From the NCBI GenBank assembly GCA_036898135.1, contig CM072522.1:765689-829688 (forward strand): a stretch of DNA of 64,000 nucleotides, written 5' to 3'. Of the stretch, positions 23,501-34,742 are shown in pieces (positions within the stretch are counted from its first letter, which is position 1; the number at the start of each line of letters is the position of its first letter). Source of the stretch: Oncomelania hupensis. Taxonomy: Eukaryota > Mollusca > Gastropoda > Littorinimorpha > Pomatiopsidae. The notes beneath the pieces were generated by a model. It saw nothing but the letters and a program-made list of their open reading frames with translations. It was not told where the DNA came from and did not search any database. Made by a program: the position numbers and the translations under genes.

Positions 23501-26500
23501 GCCCATTATCACCTGCTTTTTTTTAACCCAACTCAATATTATAGTTATGATATAAGACCCATTTATTTGCTCCTGTGTATGTATATATATTCCCCCCACC
23601 CCCACCCCCCTCCTGTTGTTTAAACATACTGATAGTGTAAGTGTGGTTTAAAACAGTATATATTTTTTGGGGTTATCATCTATACCTGCCGATACAGTTT
23701 GACCCAGTTTGACCTGATAGTCGAGAGGCATTTGGTGAAATGCCAACATTGAAATTTGAACGACTTTACCCAAGATTGTCCATTTCTAAGAAGCAAGGAG
23801 TGTGCATACCTCCAATGGAAATTGTTAAAGGGTTTCAATACCCCCTTAAAAATTGTAAGCATTCACACCTCCAGAATATTTTATGTGGTATAGTTGTCTT
23901 GTGTCATGGTCTTAAATTGTAAGCTTTACCAGAAGTAAATGAACGTTTTGTTAACTGTATCTGTGTTCAGTGTTTCAATAGTACAATTTACTGTATTAAA
24001 TGTCTTGGTAGGCGCTTTTGCTGCATTTTATATTCACTAATTGACCGACCTCTCCTGAGACATTTTCACATGACAACACCTCTGCAAAGGTTTCTGTATG
24101 TTTTCACGCACCCAATCTCTACTTTGTCCATTTTACTTTGTCCATTTAACACAATTTCTACACGATTTTTCATTATCAGAATTTGAGTCCCATATCTGTA
24201 TGCTTTGCGCAACCCTGACATGTCAACCCGACTGTTAATTGGGCAGGTCACGGTAGCTTGGATACATAGTGTTGTTGCGCAGATGTGAGGCGTAACCTGG
24301 TTATATATCTTACACCCTACCTAGTGAGAGGAGAAGGAGGATGATAGTGTTAATATACTTGTAAACAGTAAAGGCAGTGGGTCAGTCATGTGATACAATA
24401 TTGCCTATCTTGATACTTTGATTTTGCTGTCACGACTTTTGAACATGATTTCTAGATGATAGTACATTGAGTACATATTATCCTTTTATGAATATATTAA
24501 CATTTGGGGAGGGTGTGGTAGAGGATGTCATTTGAAAGAAAAGCTTAATTTTCAAAAGAGTATATGTGACTTGCATGTGAATAAAATAAATTTGTTTTAT
24601 TAGAAAATAGTGTGAAAGAGCAAGTGTACAAACTGAAAGTATTAGATTTTAATAATACTTTGCATGTATAGCACACAACTGCATAAAGCTGTACTCTATG
24701 CTCTTTACACACACACACACTTTAGCACACAAGTATAAGGGCCTCCTACGCTCATCTGTCATATATGTCGGGCATTAAATTGTCTGCAAACCATATTTAC
24801 AGCATAACGAGGAACAAAAACAAGAAACATATTGTCTAAACAGGGAAGTATGTAGCTCAGGTGGAAAACATTTATGAGGGCAGATGGCAAGTGTTGACAG
24901 AGATACTGTACAATATATTCCTACAACTACGTGACTTTACTTTTTTATAAATTAAAATTGGGCTGTTAAACTTTTAGTTTTCAGGATAATTTTATTGTAG
25001 TCATAATCAAGTAATAGAAGGAAAGAATAAGTGTGTTTTAGGAGTTGTGGTCCTAGATGGGCTTTTGCATGGTGTGAATTACTGTAACGCTGTGTAGGTT
25101 TTCCCTGTCTAGGGAACATGTGTACTGTTATCTGTTTAACATCTTAGTACACTCTGCACTATGATCACTGTACTTGACTAGTAATTGACCTAGAAATACA
25201 ATCGATGCCTTGTTTTTTCATAGTGTTTGCAGTATAGTGTAAAACTGTGTGGTATTAGTATAGTATGCATTACTGAACCCTGTCATACCAGTTTCCCAAG
25301 CCTATATCTTGACATCGTTACCCTTTTTTTTATACCTGTAGTTACCCTTGCACTCTTGCAGGCATACACAAACTCACTCGCATGCACACAAAAGTGACGT
25401 AACCAAACATGCCCAAACCACCCAGAATAACACCGAGATGAGGCCTATAAAACATCGGTCAAAATAGGGAATTTCACCTTTGATTCTTTCTTTTGTAGTC
25501 TAAGTTGTACTGATAATCCCCCCAAGAACAAGCTATTACATGTATTAATTTTGATATTCTTGACACCTATGTCTTACATCTCGGCTATCTGCAGAAATCT
25601 TTCATCAGTATTTATCAAGAGGTGGGTAGGTGTGGGATGCGCAAACTTAAGATAATGTCATATGGAGTACTATCAGCTTCTTGAGCAGCTCTTTAGCTGG
25701 TAAGAACAATTAACTCATTGTTAGTAATAAAACTTATCATTGTAAACTGCATTGTCTATAGTCTAGGTTTAGAAAAGATGAGCATCCCAATAATTGAAAC
25801 TAGGTTGTGGGTGATTTAGATAAATCAGGTCACATATCATAACTAAGACTAATAACTCTGTCGCTCGTCACCTTAACCCCTTCGCTGTCACCTACATATA
25901 TGGTCCGTACACCCAGTACTTAACGGTATACATACTTTACCAAATGCAAAGTTGCACTGGGGTTAAAAGGAATTACATTTTTTGACATTTACATTATTTA
26001 ATTTTTAAACTTAGTTTATTTAACTAAAGTTTCATTCTTCTTTGTTGTCTAAAATCACATTGTTGTGAACAGACTTGAAATTAAAATATTGAATTGAAGT
26101 AATCGGATAAACTATCGCTATCAGGCATGTTAGTCTAGTTGTGGTTGCTTCCCTTGGACCGTTAAAATTCGTTGATCCTCATTTTGTTTCACAATTATAG
26201 GTTAAGCAAAATACAGGCGCTAAAAGCCGAGCTTCGGGTACCTTCGGTGATGTATGGATTGCTATACAGAAAAGTATTTTCTGTGTAAATATGAGATCTA
26301 CGTTTATATGCTGATGTTTACTAAACAATAACACCACATTTTACAATATTACATTATAACCAAGGTTATAAGAAGAAACATCTTGGATTGCTATACAGAA
26401 TGTATTTTCTGTGTAAATTTGAGATCTATGTTATGTTCTGATGTTTATTAAACATTAACACCACATTTTGCTATATTACATTATAACCAAGGGTATAAGA

Positions 26501-29500
26501 AGAAACATCTTGGATATCTCAATAAATAAAAGAACAGTGCACAAATAAAAGTGAATACGCTGCAAAAAAACAAATTTTGCCATGGCAGATAGCAATCCAG
26601 AATTGCTTTTATGATTCTGTAGTTGACTCAACTTCCCATAGTGATTTTTTAGAAGCCCGAGGTCATTTTTGTCCAAAAAAGTGGGGTTGTTAAGAAAACC
26701 CATGCTTGCATGTTTCTAAACTGATTTTCTTCATAATTTGTTTAGCTATTGACAATTGACGGTTCTTTGTATGATCCAAGTGCAGGTACAATTATTATGA
26801 AGTTTACCTGTTTGAAGGTAAAGTTGCTAATTACAGGTTAAAAAAAAAATGTTGATAAAATTGGCAGAAAAATTGGATAAATCTTTTGTGTATGTCAGAG
26901 GGTTACATGCACTTCCAGTTTCAAGCAAATTTACTAACCACCATACGAGTATAAAGATGCTGATTTTGCTGGAAGTAGACCATCCGTTTATTTAACGTTA
27001 AGAGCACAGTTTGTTAATTATCTCCCTTCAGCTAAACCCATGTGTTTTCGTGCGGTATCATGAGGTCTGGGAAAATTGCACATGCGGTAACATGTGGTAT
27101 GGCATCTTGGGAACTTGACACCTAAGTTTTGACAACCAGTTATGATTATGGGAGGCTGCTTATCTATGCGGGTGAGCTGTTAATGTTATGGGGAATACAG
27201 AGATTTTTTTTAATGAAAAACCCTATGGGAGACTATTGATTACTGTGGGCCTTCTGTGTTGAGAGACTGCTTGTTCTATTTTGTTTACCAACTCTATAAA
27301 TAGTATTATGGGGAAGTTGTCGACTTTGTAATTTGTGAGCATTGCCTTGTTTGCTGAAACTGGATCAATGAAGAACAGGTGACTTGGTGGGTACTGGAGG
27401 GTAAAACCCTGTCTGTATATAAAGTGGTGGAGCAGCTGGCAAACGGTCATTTTGTTGTGTAGTTTGGAGAAGGATCTAGACCTGTTTTTTATGGGTCAGA
27501 GAAGACGCCACCGTTCCAGGTTAGTGTTGAGGGTGAACTGTAGATATTCTGAAGTCCATCTACATCCTAATACCACGCAGGCCATTTGCTAATTGTAACG
27601 CTGTTGGGTCTGGACACATTGTTTTGACGGTTGACGCACCTGTTTTTGTGTTAGTGGACGCACTAGTCTTAAAAGCAAGCATAAAGAGACAAACTAAAAT
27701 GGTATGCGACCTCTATGTTATCATTTTGTGTGTTGAGAAATCTGTCCTTTTGTTTTATTTTGTTAGTGGTGTGTTAGTATGTTTACATTTTCATTAATTT
27801 GGAGTGTATCATTCTGTGTGTTGCAGTTTATCCAGTAGCCGGTATATTATACGGCTGGGCCCCGGGCCTCTGTGGTGCTCCTGATGTGCCCCACGCCGGT
27901 CATGAATCCCAGGTTGGTTCACAATTAATTCTATATGCTTAATGGGCTTGGTGGGCCCAAATTTCCCTTGTTTTGGAAACCTTAGGAAAATGACTGTCCT
28001 TAGGTGTGCTGAAAGAACTTACCCGGCAGCCAAAGGCAAATAAAAATCCTTTTTGGGTGATCTAAACCTGTAGCTAACTGGCGATCCGTTTTGCTGCCAT
28101 CCGGTCCGTAAACCTATACTATTTTCAAAGATTCTTGCAAGTTTCATCAAATCGCAAACTGTTCTGTTATTCTTTATGATAGTTGTTTACGGAATGGAGA
28201 AAAATGTTGCAGGTGTTTGATAACTTTTCGAGTCACTAACTCGGTGGGATAGTTGAAATTTCTGGATTGGAGACAAATGTTGCAGGAGATTGATAACATT
28301 TCCTGAGTAACTGACTTGGTGGGCGAGTTGAAATTTCTGGCTTTCAGGACTTATGCTCTTGAGAAAATATGTACAACGGTTTTGTACCATAACAATGTTC
28401 TGCTTGTCTGTGTGTTCCAGGTGTCATTCGTGACAGAGGGCAACGGCGTGGGGGTTTTTAAAGCGCCCCCTGTCAGTGCTGATGGCTTGGTTGCCAGCGC
28501 CTCGCGTCCTAGCGCGTCGCCAACCTTGTCATCATCACCATCATCCAACAACAGCTGCAAGGACCCAGCAGTGGCTATTGTCACTGCCGCTCTCAGCCAT
28601 CTCTCCATTCCCAGCAAAGGTAGCTAGCTACCCATGTTAATAATTCAAGAATTGATCATGGTCACGCCTTTTACTAAACCGTGATTTGATGCACATTTCA
28701 CTCCTTTGTTATTCCATCTTATGACATGGAATATGATAGTGCAGTGCGCCTTTTAGTGTATTTACATATGATTGCTTGTCATGTTGTATGCGTTGGTTTT
28801 TTCTCCTGGTCTTCAAACCTACTGTCACTGCCACGACTCCCCCTGGGTAGACGCCACAAACAAACACCTTACACACGCAGACAACCCAGACAGAATGACA
28901 GTTTCCCGCAGACGTGAAGTGATGATAACACAACAATTATATATACAACTTTCAAGCTATTTATTCATTCATACCACACACTCATACACATACAACATTT
29001 ACACATGAAACGAGAAAAATGGTGATGGAACAATCAATGGGTCGATGAACAATGAAATGGAAATGTCAGATGAACGGGGGTTGCTGATCAACCACGTCTA
29101 ACTAACGACTGTGCAATGCTAATGTCCGAGCACAGAGGGGGTCAAGCGTCAAGAGGGGGACAACAAAGAACAAGCCGACCTGATAGTAGGGTGTCCCCGT
29201 TGATGTCTCGTGAAGTATCTGCCCCTCCTTGTGGTTGTCACCGGACTGTCGCTGTTAAATCCAGGCGTAGTGGTGTCGCCACTCCCTCCGCCGCTGACAA
29301 TGATGATGATGACGCTGTAGTTGCGGCAGCCCTGCCGCCGTCGACGCCTCTCAGCCTGACTCCTCCTGTCGGCTACCTTGTAACGTCGAGGCTAGGTCCC
29401 GCAACAGACGTCACGATCACGCGGGAAAGATGGGGTTGTGGAACAATGAGGATGTCACAAACGTGGACGTGGACGAATGGGTGGTGATGATGATGTGGGT

Positions 29501-32073
29501 CCAACGACCAGATGTCGTCGTCGTCGTCGCGCTGAAGAATTCGACGAACTTTCGAGCGACGAACAAGGACTTTCGAACCTGCAACATGCTTGCCGTATTG
29601 TTAATGTCAAGTCCACCCGATTCTGTCCCCCTCCCTCCTCACACTCTCCCCCCTTACTACACTAACTAATTCCGGTACCTTGAGGAAGCGCCACTGCTGT
29701 CCACTTCACCTCCCTTGACTACTATTACTGTCACTTGTAATCAAACGCATAATTCAAAAACTAAATGACATTATGAATGCATGAAATGAACAATGCTGCA
29801 AATGAATACATGAAATCATCAACACATTATCCATCTTGAGCAACCGCAACCTCAACAACAGCAACCACTTCCATCCTACCTTCATCACACTTCACCCCCA
29901 TTCTCCTCCCTCATTCTCCCTCCTTCAGTCGCACCCTTCCTCTCCTCAGTGCAACCATCCTTCCCCCAGCCTCACGCACAGCTATCGTTCAACACCCCAA
30001 ACAGCCGGCCATCGGTCATTAGCACAGTAAAGGAAGATCACCATCACACTTACCCAACGGCTCGATTGTAAAGTACCTGTAGCTAGCGAACTTCCGACTG
30101 CTTGCCTACAAAGTACTCCAAGTAAGGTATCCAGTGCGTAGTAGTTTCCGTTAGTGGACAATAACCTCGACACTAACCTACCACAAACTCACAAACTTAG
30201 TTATTTGCTCACACTTCTCCTCGAGCTTGCTACTACCACAGTAACATTTCCAACTAGGCTTTCCCTAGAACCAATTATTATTTACGTTAATAACTGTTCC
30301 AACCTTACTTCCAGAACAAAATACCCAGAGAACTAAGACCGTACGTCTTCTCTATCACTCTGCAAAACGTGTTCTGACTAACGGTGAACACATTCCCAAA
30401 ACTGGCTGGCCAAACTATGCTGTTCAAAAATCACGCTTTCCACGCATAACCATACATACGACATCGCGCAGTTACTACCCCAACTCATTAACTCTCCACC
30501 CACACTTTCTACCTGGTTTCATCACAGGCTGCCCTGTGACACCTACATACAGCCTTGTGTTGTATTTGAAAAGCCCACACCTAAAGAGTTTGACATAATG
30601 CACTTAGAGCACCCATTGCAAACTACTTCAGGCCATTGGCGATTAAGCCATGTCTGATCAAATGGCCCGAGTCGACGTATCCTCTCAGCTGTAGCTAGGC
30701 GTTGAACGTTTGGGGTCGGTGTGAAAATGGTACCATCAATAGTATCTGATTATCCAAGGAGCCAGTCCACACAATGATGTTGCACTCGGAGTAACTAAAG
30801 ACACTTATCTCAAGGATGGTTGCGTTGCAGGAGTGAGAGGGGCAAATGTGTGGTGGCGTTGCTAGGGTGGGAGAGGGTTTTGAGAGCAGCAATGGTGTGA
30901 AATAAGTAAATAAAGAAATTGGTAAATAAACTTGCCAAGTAACAAAGGTATGGTTGTGTTGCAGGAGTGGGTGAGAGCTTTGAGAGCGGCAATGCAATGA
31001 ACCTGTGCTTCAAGGTGTCCCCTGTGGCCGGAGTTGAGGTCGTCTGGGAGACCATCCTGGTGGATCGTCGCCGTCTTTACGTCGAGGTTCCCTCCGGAAT
31101 TCTCCCTGAAGGATCTCGAGAAAGGCAAGGCATTGAGCATGTTTGCTGCTGTGGAAGTGGGGAGGGGTGTTGGATGCCACATAGCCATCTTCATCATTCA
31201 CTTCACCTCCACCATCATGGATCATCTCTTATCATTGATCATCTCCATCATCAATCACCTCCACCATCTTCATCACCTCTATCATTAATGTGGTCCTGAT
31301 TCAGCTCCGAGCACTTCACTGGACCATTAAAGCGTTGCTAAATCTATCGATCATCACTACCACCACCATTCATCATTCGCTACCATCCTTAATCATTTCA
31401 GTTGCCGTCTTGAAGAAAAGAACGTTTCTGGTCTTAATTTATTCTAGCCACCCTACTGTCCTTATGTTATTGTTTGTAACCATAAAGTACCTGCTCTGTG
31501 TTGTAGTTTGATCACGCTGCTGGAGTATGCAGAAGAAGAGCTCAAGTGCACGCACGTCATCTTGTGCTTCAAGCGCAATCGACCAGATCGCTGTGAGTTG
31601 GTGAACCATTTTTCTGTCATATTCCTATTTGGCCTATTGAGAATATTCACTTTTTTCATGTTCCTCTATTTTCTCCCTTTTTGGGGTTGGTGGGTGGGGT
31701 TTTAGTGTATTTGCCTTTTCTTATATTTCTTGTTTCATTGTTCATTCTTTAGTCTCTAGTTTGACGTGGTTTTTCTTTTCTTTCCCTCTAATTTTCTCAC
31801 TTTTTCTGCCATGGAACCTTTCTCCTTCCCTTCATCCCGTTTTTCAGAGATAATCAATTCTTATAAGGTCCAGGGGACTAATGCTTATGTGTGTCTGTTG
31901 TAGCTTCACTCCTGCGTGTGTTCAACTTCTTCGGGTTCCAAATCCTCCCGCCCAGCCACTGGCTGGTGCCCAAGACTGAGGACCTCCTCTTCATGGCGTA
32001 TGTCATCCATGACGCCAGCGATGATGATGATGATGACGACGACAGCGACAAGAGTGATGCAGGAAGCGAGTAG
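15632..32073 (+). CDS. OAZ: Ornithine decarboxylase antizyme, decoded by +1 programmed frameshifting
   Basis: Antizyme binds ornithine decarboxylase, steers it to the proteasome and blocks polyamine uptake; polyamines stimulate the frameshift needed to make it. Exons: 15632-15729, 27827-27912, 28421-28619, 30965-31124, 31507-31592 and 31904-32073. ORF1 (51 codons) ends LGPGPLWCS-stop, the family signature before the shift site. Skipping one base at the TGA opens ORF2 (about 214 codons; full protein about 265 aa against 228 in human OAZ1). ORF2 has the conserved core VVWETILVDRRRLYVEVPSG, TLLEYAEEELKCTHVILCF, LLRVFNFFGFQILPP and LLFMAYVI. The C-terminus is an acidic run (eight Asp). The Ser/Pro-rich exon 3 is less conserved. 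All phases agree. Intron 4 has a GC donor. Exon 1 rests on phase, ATG context and the divergent neighbour, so it is slightly less certain than the rest. Confidence 0.95.
16485..16870 (-). mobile_element. ~400-bp MITE-like repeat (inverted copy)
   Basis: Reverse complement of 19147-19550: shared segments include TAATGCCAATCGGGCC..TTGAGCTTCCCCTTA, ACACAAAGTGTGAAA and GCTATTGCTCAG..AGTTCACAAAACAAG. It sits in OAZ intron 1. Confidence 0.7.
17191..18426 (+). mobile_element. hAT-like DNA transposon with CAGTG termini and 6-bp target duplication
   Basis: Termini CAGTGATGCACA-A-GTT (17191) and its inverted copy ending CATCACTG at 18426 are flanked by direct repeats GTGTTA (17185-17190 and 18427-18432). 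At 1.2 kb it is too short for a full transposase and contains only an N-terminal zinc-finger-like reading frame. A 38-bp direct repeat (TTCAGGACATCAT-TCCTATT) lies near its right end. It is in OAZ intron 1. Confidence 0.72.
17640..18170 (+). pseudogene. hAT/ZNF862-like N-terminal zinc-finger fragment, frameshifted
   Basis: Reads ..STRVDRVFQRAWVAFDDEKK, MFCTVFKSSG, then after a frameshift in the T/A run at 17898-17906 ..CALEDHLTTASHKLAIQVP and ENLPLAKFGSVMQLLKD. The layout W..D....MFC..(C) ... H....SHK and the ENLP-KF motif resemble TTF-type zinc-finger N-termini of hAT transposases and domesticated relatives (ZNF862/KIAA1586 type). The second cysteine of MFC-x-x-C is replaced, and the catalytic RNase-H-like domain is absent. 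Non-functional remnant. Confidence 0.55.
19147..19550 (+). mobile_element. ~400-bp MITE-like repeat with its own inverted ends
   Basis: The left end (ATTTTGGCAATTTTATTTCT ... CCTTGTGCTT) and the right end (AAGCACAAGG ... AAATAAAATTACCAAAAT) are imperfect inverted repeats of about 45 bp. A second inverted copy is at 16485-16870. No ORF. Confidence 0.65.
20519..20566 (+). repeat. Poly-G tract
   Basis: Six G, one A, then 41 uninterrupted G (20526-20566), inside OAZ intron 1, on the transcribed gene's sense strand. Confidence 0.97.
21420..21620 (-). repeat. TGACCTTGACCTT repeat (inverted copy)
   Basis: Reverse complement of about 9480-9710: TTAACCCATAGTATGCAACA-TTGGGTTATTTGATCATACAT and GGGTCAAGGTCAT are shared. 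Confidence 0.7.
25873..25966. mobile_element. Possible very short TTAACCCC-ended MITE
   Basis: TTAACCCC at 25873-25880 and GGGGTTAA at 25959-25966 bracket 94 bp. Only 8 bp are exact, so chance is not excluded. Confidence 0.35.
26257..26515. repeat. Tandem duplication, ~128-bp unit x2
   Basis: The block beginning GGATTGCTATACAGAA and ending AAGAAGAAACATCTT occurs twice in direct succession with about 10% differences. OAZ intron 1. Confidence 0.9.
27827..27912 (+). CDS. OAZ: OAZ coding exon 2 (ORF1 end, frameshift site, ORF2 start)
   Basis: Acceptor tgtgttgcag. Frame 0 reads ..RLGPGPLWCS then TGA at 27882-27884. The +1 frame continues DVPHAGHESQ to the donor CAG|gttggt. A second AG acceptor at 27834-27835 is possible but changes the phase with exon 1. 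Confidence 0.95.
27879..27884 (+). promoter_or_regulatory. +1 programmed ribosomal frameshift site TCC-TGA
   Basis: The heptanucleotide context TGC TCC TGA T is the canonical antizyme shift site. Ribosomes pause at UGA with UCC in the P site and slip one base forward to read GAT. Both reading frames around it agree with the protein family. Confidence 0.97.
27889..28474 (+). promoter_or_regulatory. Predicted 3' stimulatory RNA structure spanning the exon 2/3 junction
   Basis: CCCCACGCCG (27889-27898, exon 2) is the exact complement of CGGCGTGGGG (28444-28453, exon 3). In spliced mRNA this 10-bp stem starts 4 nt after the UGA with a 37-nt loop. The loop contains a TGTCA-TTCG-TGACA hairpin (28422-28435). 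Loop bases GACAGAGGG (28432-28440) could instead pair with CCCCCTGTC (28466-28474, one mismatch), giving an H-type pseudoknot. Base pairing is read directly; function is inferred from other antizymes. Confidence 0.65.
28194..28343. repeat. Tandem duplication, ~73-bp unit x2
   Basis: GGAGA-AAATGTTGCAGG-GTTTGATAAC ... AGTTGAAATTTCTGG occurs twice in OAZ intron 2, just upstream of exon 3. Confidence 0.85.
28421..28619 (+). CDS. OAZ: OAZ coding exon 3
   Basis: Acceptor tgttccag, donor AAAG|gtagct. Encodes VSFVTEGNGVGVFKAPP and a Ser/Ala/Pro-rich, poorly conserved stretch ending ..HLSIPSK. Confidence 0.93.
28823..30541. mobile_element. Solo LTR with 5-bp target duplication in OAZ intron 3
   Basis: The segment starts TGTCAC and ends GTGACA (TG..CA with a 6-bp terminal inverted repeat). 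It is flanked by CCTAC on both sides (28818-28822 and 30542-30546). A 5-bp duplication fits Gypsy- or BEL-type LTR elements. No internal gag/pol is present in the 1719 bp, so this is a solo LTR or a coding-free derivative. GC content is higher than the surrounding intron. Its ORFs (for example 29116-29487) look accidental. Confidence 0.78.
30965..31124 (+). CDS. OAZ: OAZ coding exon 4, followed by a GC donor
   Basis: Acceptor tgttgcag. Encodes ..NLCFKVSPVAGVEVVWETIL through ..PSGILPEGSRE plus AG. The only donor that keeps the family sequence is AAAG|GCAAGG at 31125, a strong GC-AG type donor. Confidence 0.95.
31507..31592 (+). CDS. OAZ: OAZ coding exon 5
   Basis: Acceptor tgttgtag. Encodes (S)LITLLEYAEEELKCTHVILC through ..KRNRPDR, donor gtgagttg. 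Confidence 0.96.
31904..32073 (+). CDS. OAZ: OAZ coding exon 6 and stop
   Basis: Acceptor tctgttgtag. Encodes (S)SLLRVFNFFGFQILPP through LLFMAYVIHDAS, an Asp run and ..SDAGSE, then TAG at 32071-32073. Confidence 0.97.
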
Positions 32074-33190
32074 TTGGCAACCAAATGTCCGCACTGGACA
32101 CCTTGCTGCGCCTTCATATTGTCTCCTCCTTCTTGTCTTTCCCTCCCACCCCCATTTTTCATTATTTTTTGTCTTTGTGTGTGGATTTTTTTTTTATATT
32201 TGTGTGTTTTGGTGTGTCGTCTGGTAAACAATGAGATTTTAGCAAACGTTTCCTTTTGAGGTGATTGCAGTTGCTTTTGAAATGTGTTGTAATTGGTGAT
32301 TTTTGGGAAGGGGAGCTGCAAGAGTTCATCACTAGTTTATTACTTGCAGTGTGAGTTTGATGTGGTTTAGTTTTGTGTTTTATTACCAGCATATAGGTTT
32401 TTTGTTTTTGTCCTTGATAATTCCATTGTTGGTCCTTAGCTACTTTTTCGTCATTGTTGTTTTAGGACTTTGTAAATGACAACTTGATTATCGACAAAAG
32501 ATTTTGGCTTCTTTAGTTGGTGACAGCACAGGACTGTAGCTGTCAACATTTTACTACAAGACTTTTCAGTGGCCAACTTTGTTTTTATATGTGTGATCAG
32601 CGTTCACTTCCATGAGTGACCATGGTTTCCCCATTTGTTTTTACTTTATACCGATTTGGGTGTGTTTTTCTTTTACTAACTTTTTTTTTTTTAACTTACA
32701 CTTGATGTTCAAGTTTATGAATTGTGTACATACCTGCATTCTGGTTCCATCATAACAGAATTTCATAAAGAGATGCAGCATGCCAGCTACCTTCAATTAG
32801 AACTGACGATCGTTCTTTTTTTTTTACAGTTTGGTCATTAAATTTGTGTGTGGCCATTTTGGTGTGTGCGTGTGTGTTATATTCCATTGACATAACGAAC
32901 AAAATATGACAAAAGAGGTTCTCTAAAATCAGAATCATTTTTGTAAGCTATCTTGAAAGCAATATAATGTATTGGTGGTTGTAGTTTTGTTTTTTTTCAA
33001 CCAAAGCCAGGAAAACACAAGAGCAGAAGAAACAAACATTTATTATTGTGCGCGTTATGACTTGACATTTGTGTGACTTTTTTATTTATATATTTTTTTT
33101 AACATTGACTAATTTAATGTCACAATATTTGTAGATGAAATTTTACGCCAAAGCTAGCCAACTGTTAAATAAAATAGATATGAAACTTAA
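32074..33190 (+). other. Probable OAZ 3' UTR
   Basis: T-rich sequence without a credible ORF after the OAZ stop. Candidate polyadenylation signals are AATAAA at 33168-33173 and a more distal one at 34035-34040. The true end cannot be told from sequence alone. 33190-34250 shows nothing recognisable. Confidence 0.5.
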
Positions 33191-34742
33191 CAATGAAAGT
33201 TGATATTATATTGTTTAGTGAGACAACCTGTTAGCAAATGGATTCAATTAGTTAGAAATGGGTTTTGAAAATGTAGTAAGAAAATGTAGACTTTTTATAA
33301 AAGCCGGATAATGTGTGTGTGTGTCGTAGGCGTTGCCTGTTGTTTTTCAAAAGTAATTCTTCCGGAATTTGTATTTTAAATCGATTGTTTCTTGTGCGCG
33401 CGTTTTCTGTGTTGGTTTCTTTTATACCCCCATCCACGTGCCCTATCCATAGTCACGGATGTCACCTATTTGGGATTCAAACTGCGGATTACTTGTCATC
33501 CTTTCTGTTGTCTGGCACTCTTCTCATTTCCGTTGCACGTTTCTTCCCGTTTTAAGCCTTTGCGAATTTGAGTGAACGTCACCTAGCTCTGTTTTGTTGT
33601 GGATCAAACATCTTGAAATATTGAGTTACAGCAAATATGTGCTGAGAGTATTTTCTTTCATTTTTGTCCATAGCCCTGCAGTGTTTCTATAATTTGCTTC
33701 CCCAAAATTTCACAAAAATTATAAAAAAATAAAAATAAATAAGTAGGAGCTTTGTGGTTATTTTAAAAAAAATGTGGTCAGATCAGCACAAAATCTGCGT
33801 CTTTTTTTTCTTATTTTTTTCATGTTTGTGAGGGGAAAACGTCTTAACAGCCAATGCAATATCCAATATACTAGGGGTTGTCAGACAGCAGAAAGGAGGA
33901 CACGCCCATGCACCATTCGGGATCATGTTGGTTCTTTGCAGGGCTGGCTTGCGCCGCCTTTTCATTATGGCAATTCGCCATTTTTTTAGCATTTTTTTTA
34001 ATCATCCGTTGTAATTTGTAGCAGGATGACATTTAATAAAATTCAACAAAACGTTCCTTTGGAACACAATTTGTATGGTGCTGGTGTGAGTTGAGTGAGA
34101 TTGGTATGCCAGAGGCTGTCATTATGTGTGAGCTTTTTCTATTTCTCTCCATCTTGCTCTTTGTCTTGATTGTAATATAATTTTTTTTTTCATTATCAAA
34201 TCTTGCGTGTGATCTGTTAAATTGCAGCAGTGTACATGTTTTCAAATACGTAGTACATCTACTTTTCATAATGATCGGTCATCAATACGAGTTACCATAG
34301 ATTCTGACCAATTGAAAGAACCAACAAACGTTTTCATTAAACTAACGCAAACATCAAACTAATATTGCCCAGAGATGTAACGTTGATTGGCAGACTATAC
34401 ACAAAAAACACATAAAAATGTTGGTTAGTTTCATTTTCCACTGCGTTAATCAAACGTTCATGTTTAAAATACATTTTATTTTAGGAAAACATGGCATTAT
34501 TTGTTCGGGTTAAATTAAACCCTGGGGATGAACTGGTTTGGTCTCTTTTGATGCCAGTAAATTTTTGTTTTAATGTCTTTTTTTTTTTATTGAAATGATC
34601 ATACATAATTATGATATAACACTATTATGTGGAAAATGAACTAAGGAAGTAAGGATTTCCTATCAAAGTTGACAGTATTACACCGTTGTATACTTTGAAG
34701 GCAAGGTGTTATTTTTTTTTTGACATGGTTATCCAGTGTTCA

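Larger units (their letters stand above)
19551..25870. other. OAZ intron 1 interior, no recognised gene
   Basis: Long A/T-rich intron. It contains a poly-A run (19580-19601), the poly-G tract at 20519-20566, an inverted copy of the TGACCTTGACCTT repeat (21420-21620) and a short (CA)n near 24710. ORFs here are short, lack codon bias or homology, and have no supporting splice context. Confidence 0.6.

Noticed and set aside
29116..29487. A 123-codon ORF in OAZ intron 3
   Set aside because: Lies wholly inside the solo LTR and has no homology; probably chance in GC-richer DNA.
31034..31299. Alternative plus-strand ORFs overlapping OAZ exon 4
   Set aside because: They are frame shadows of the conserved antizyme exon.
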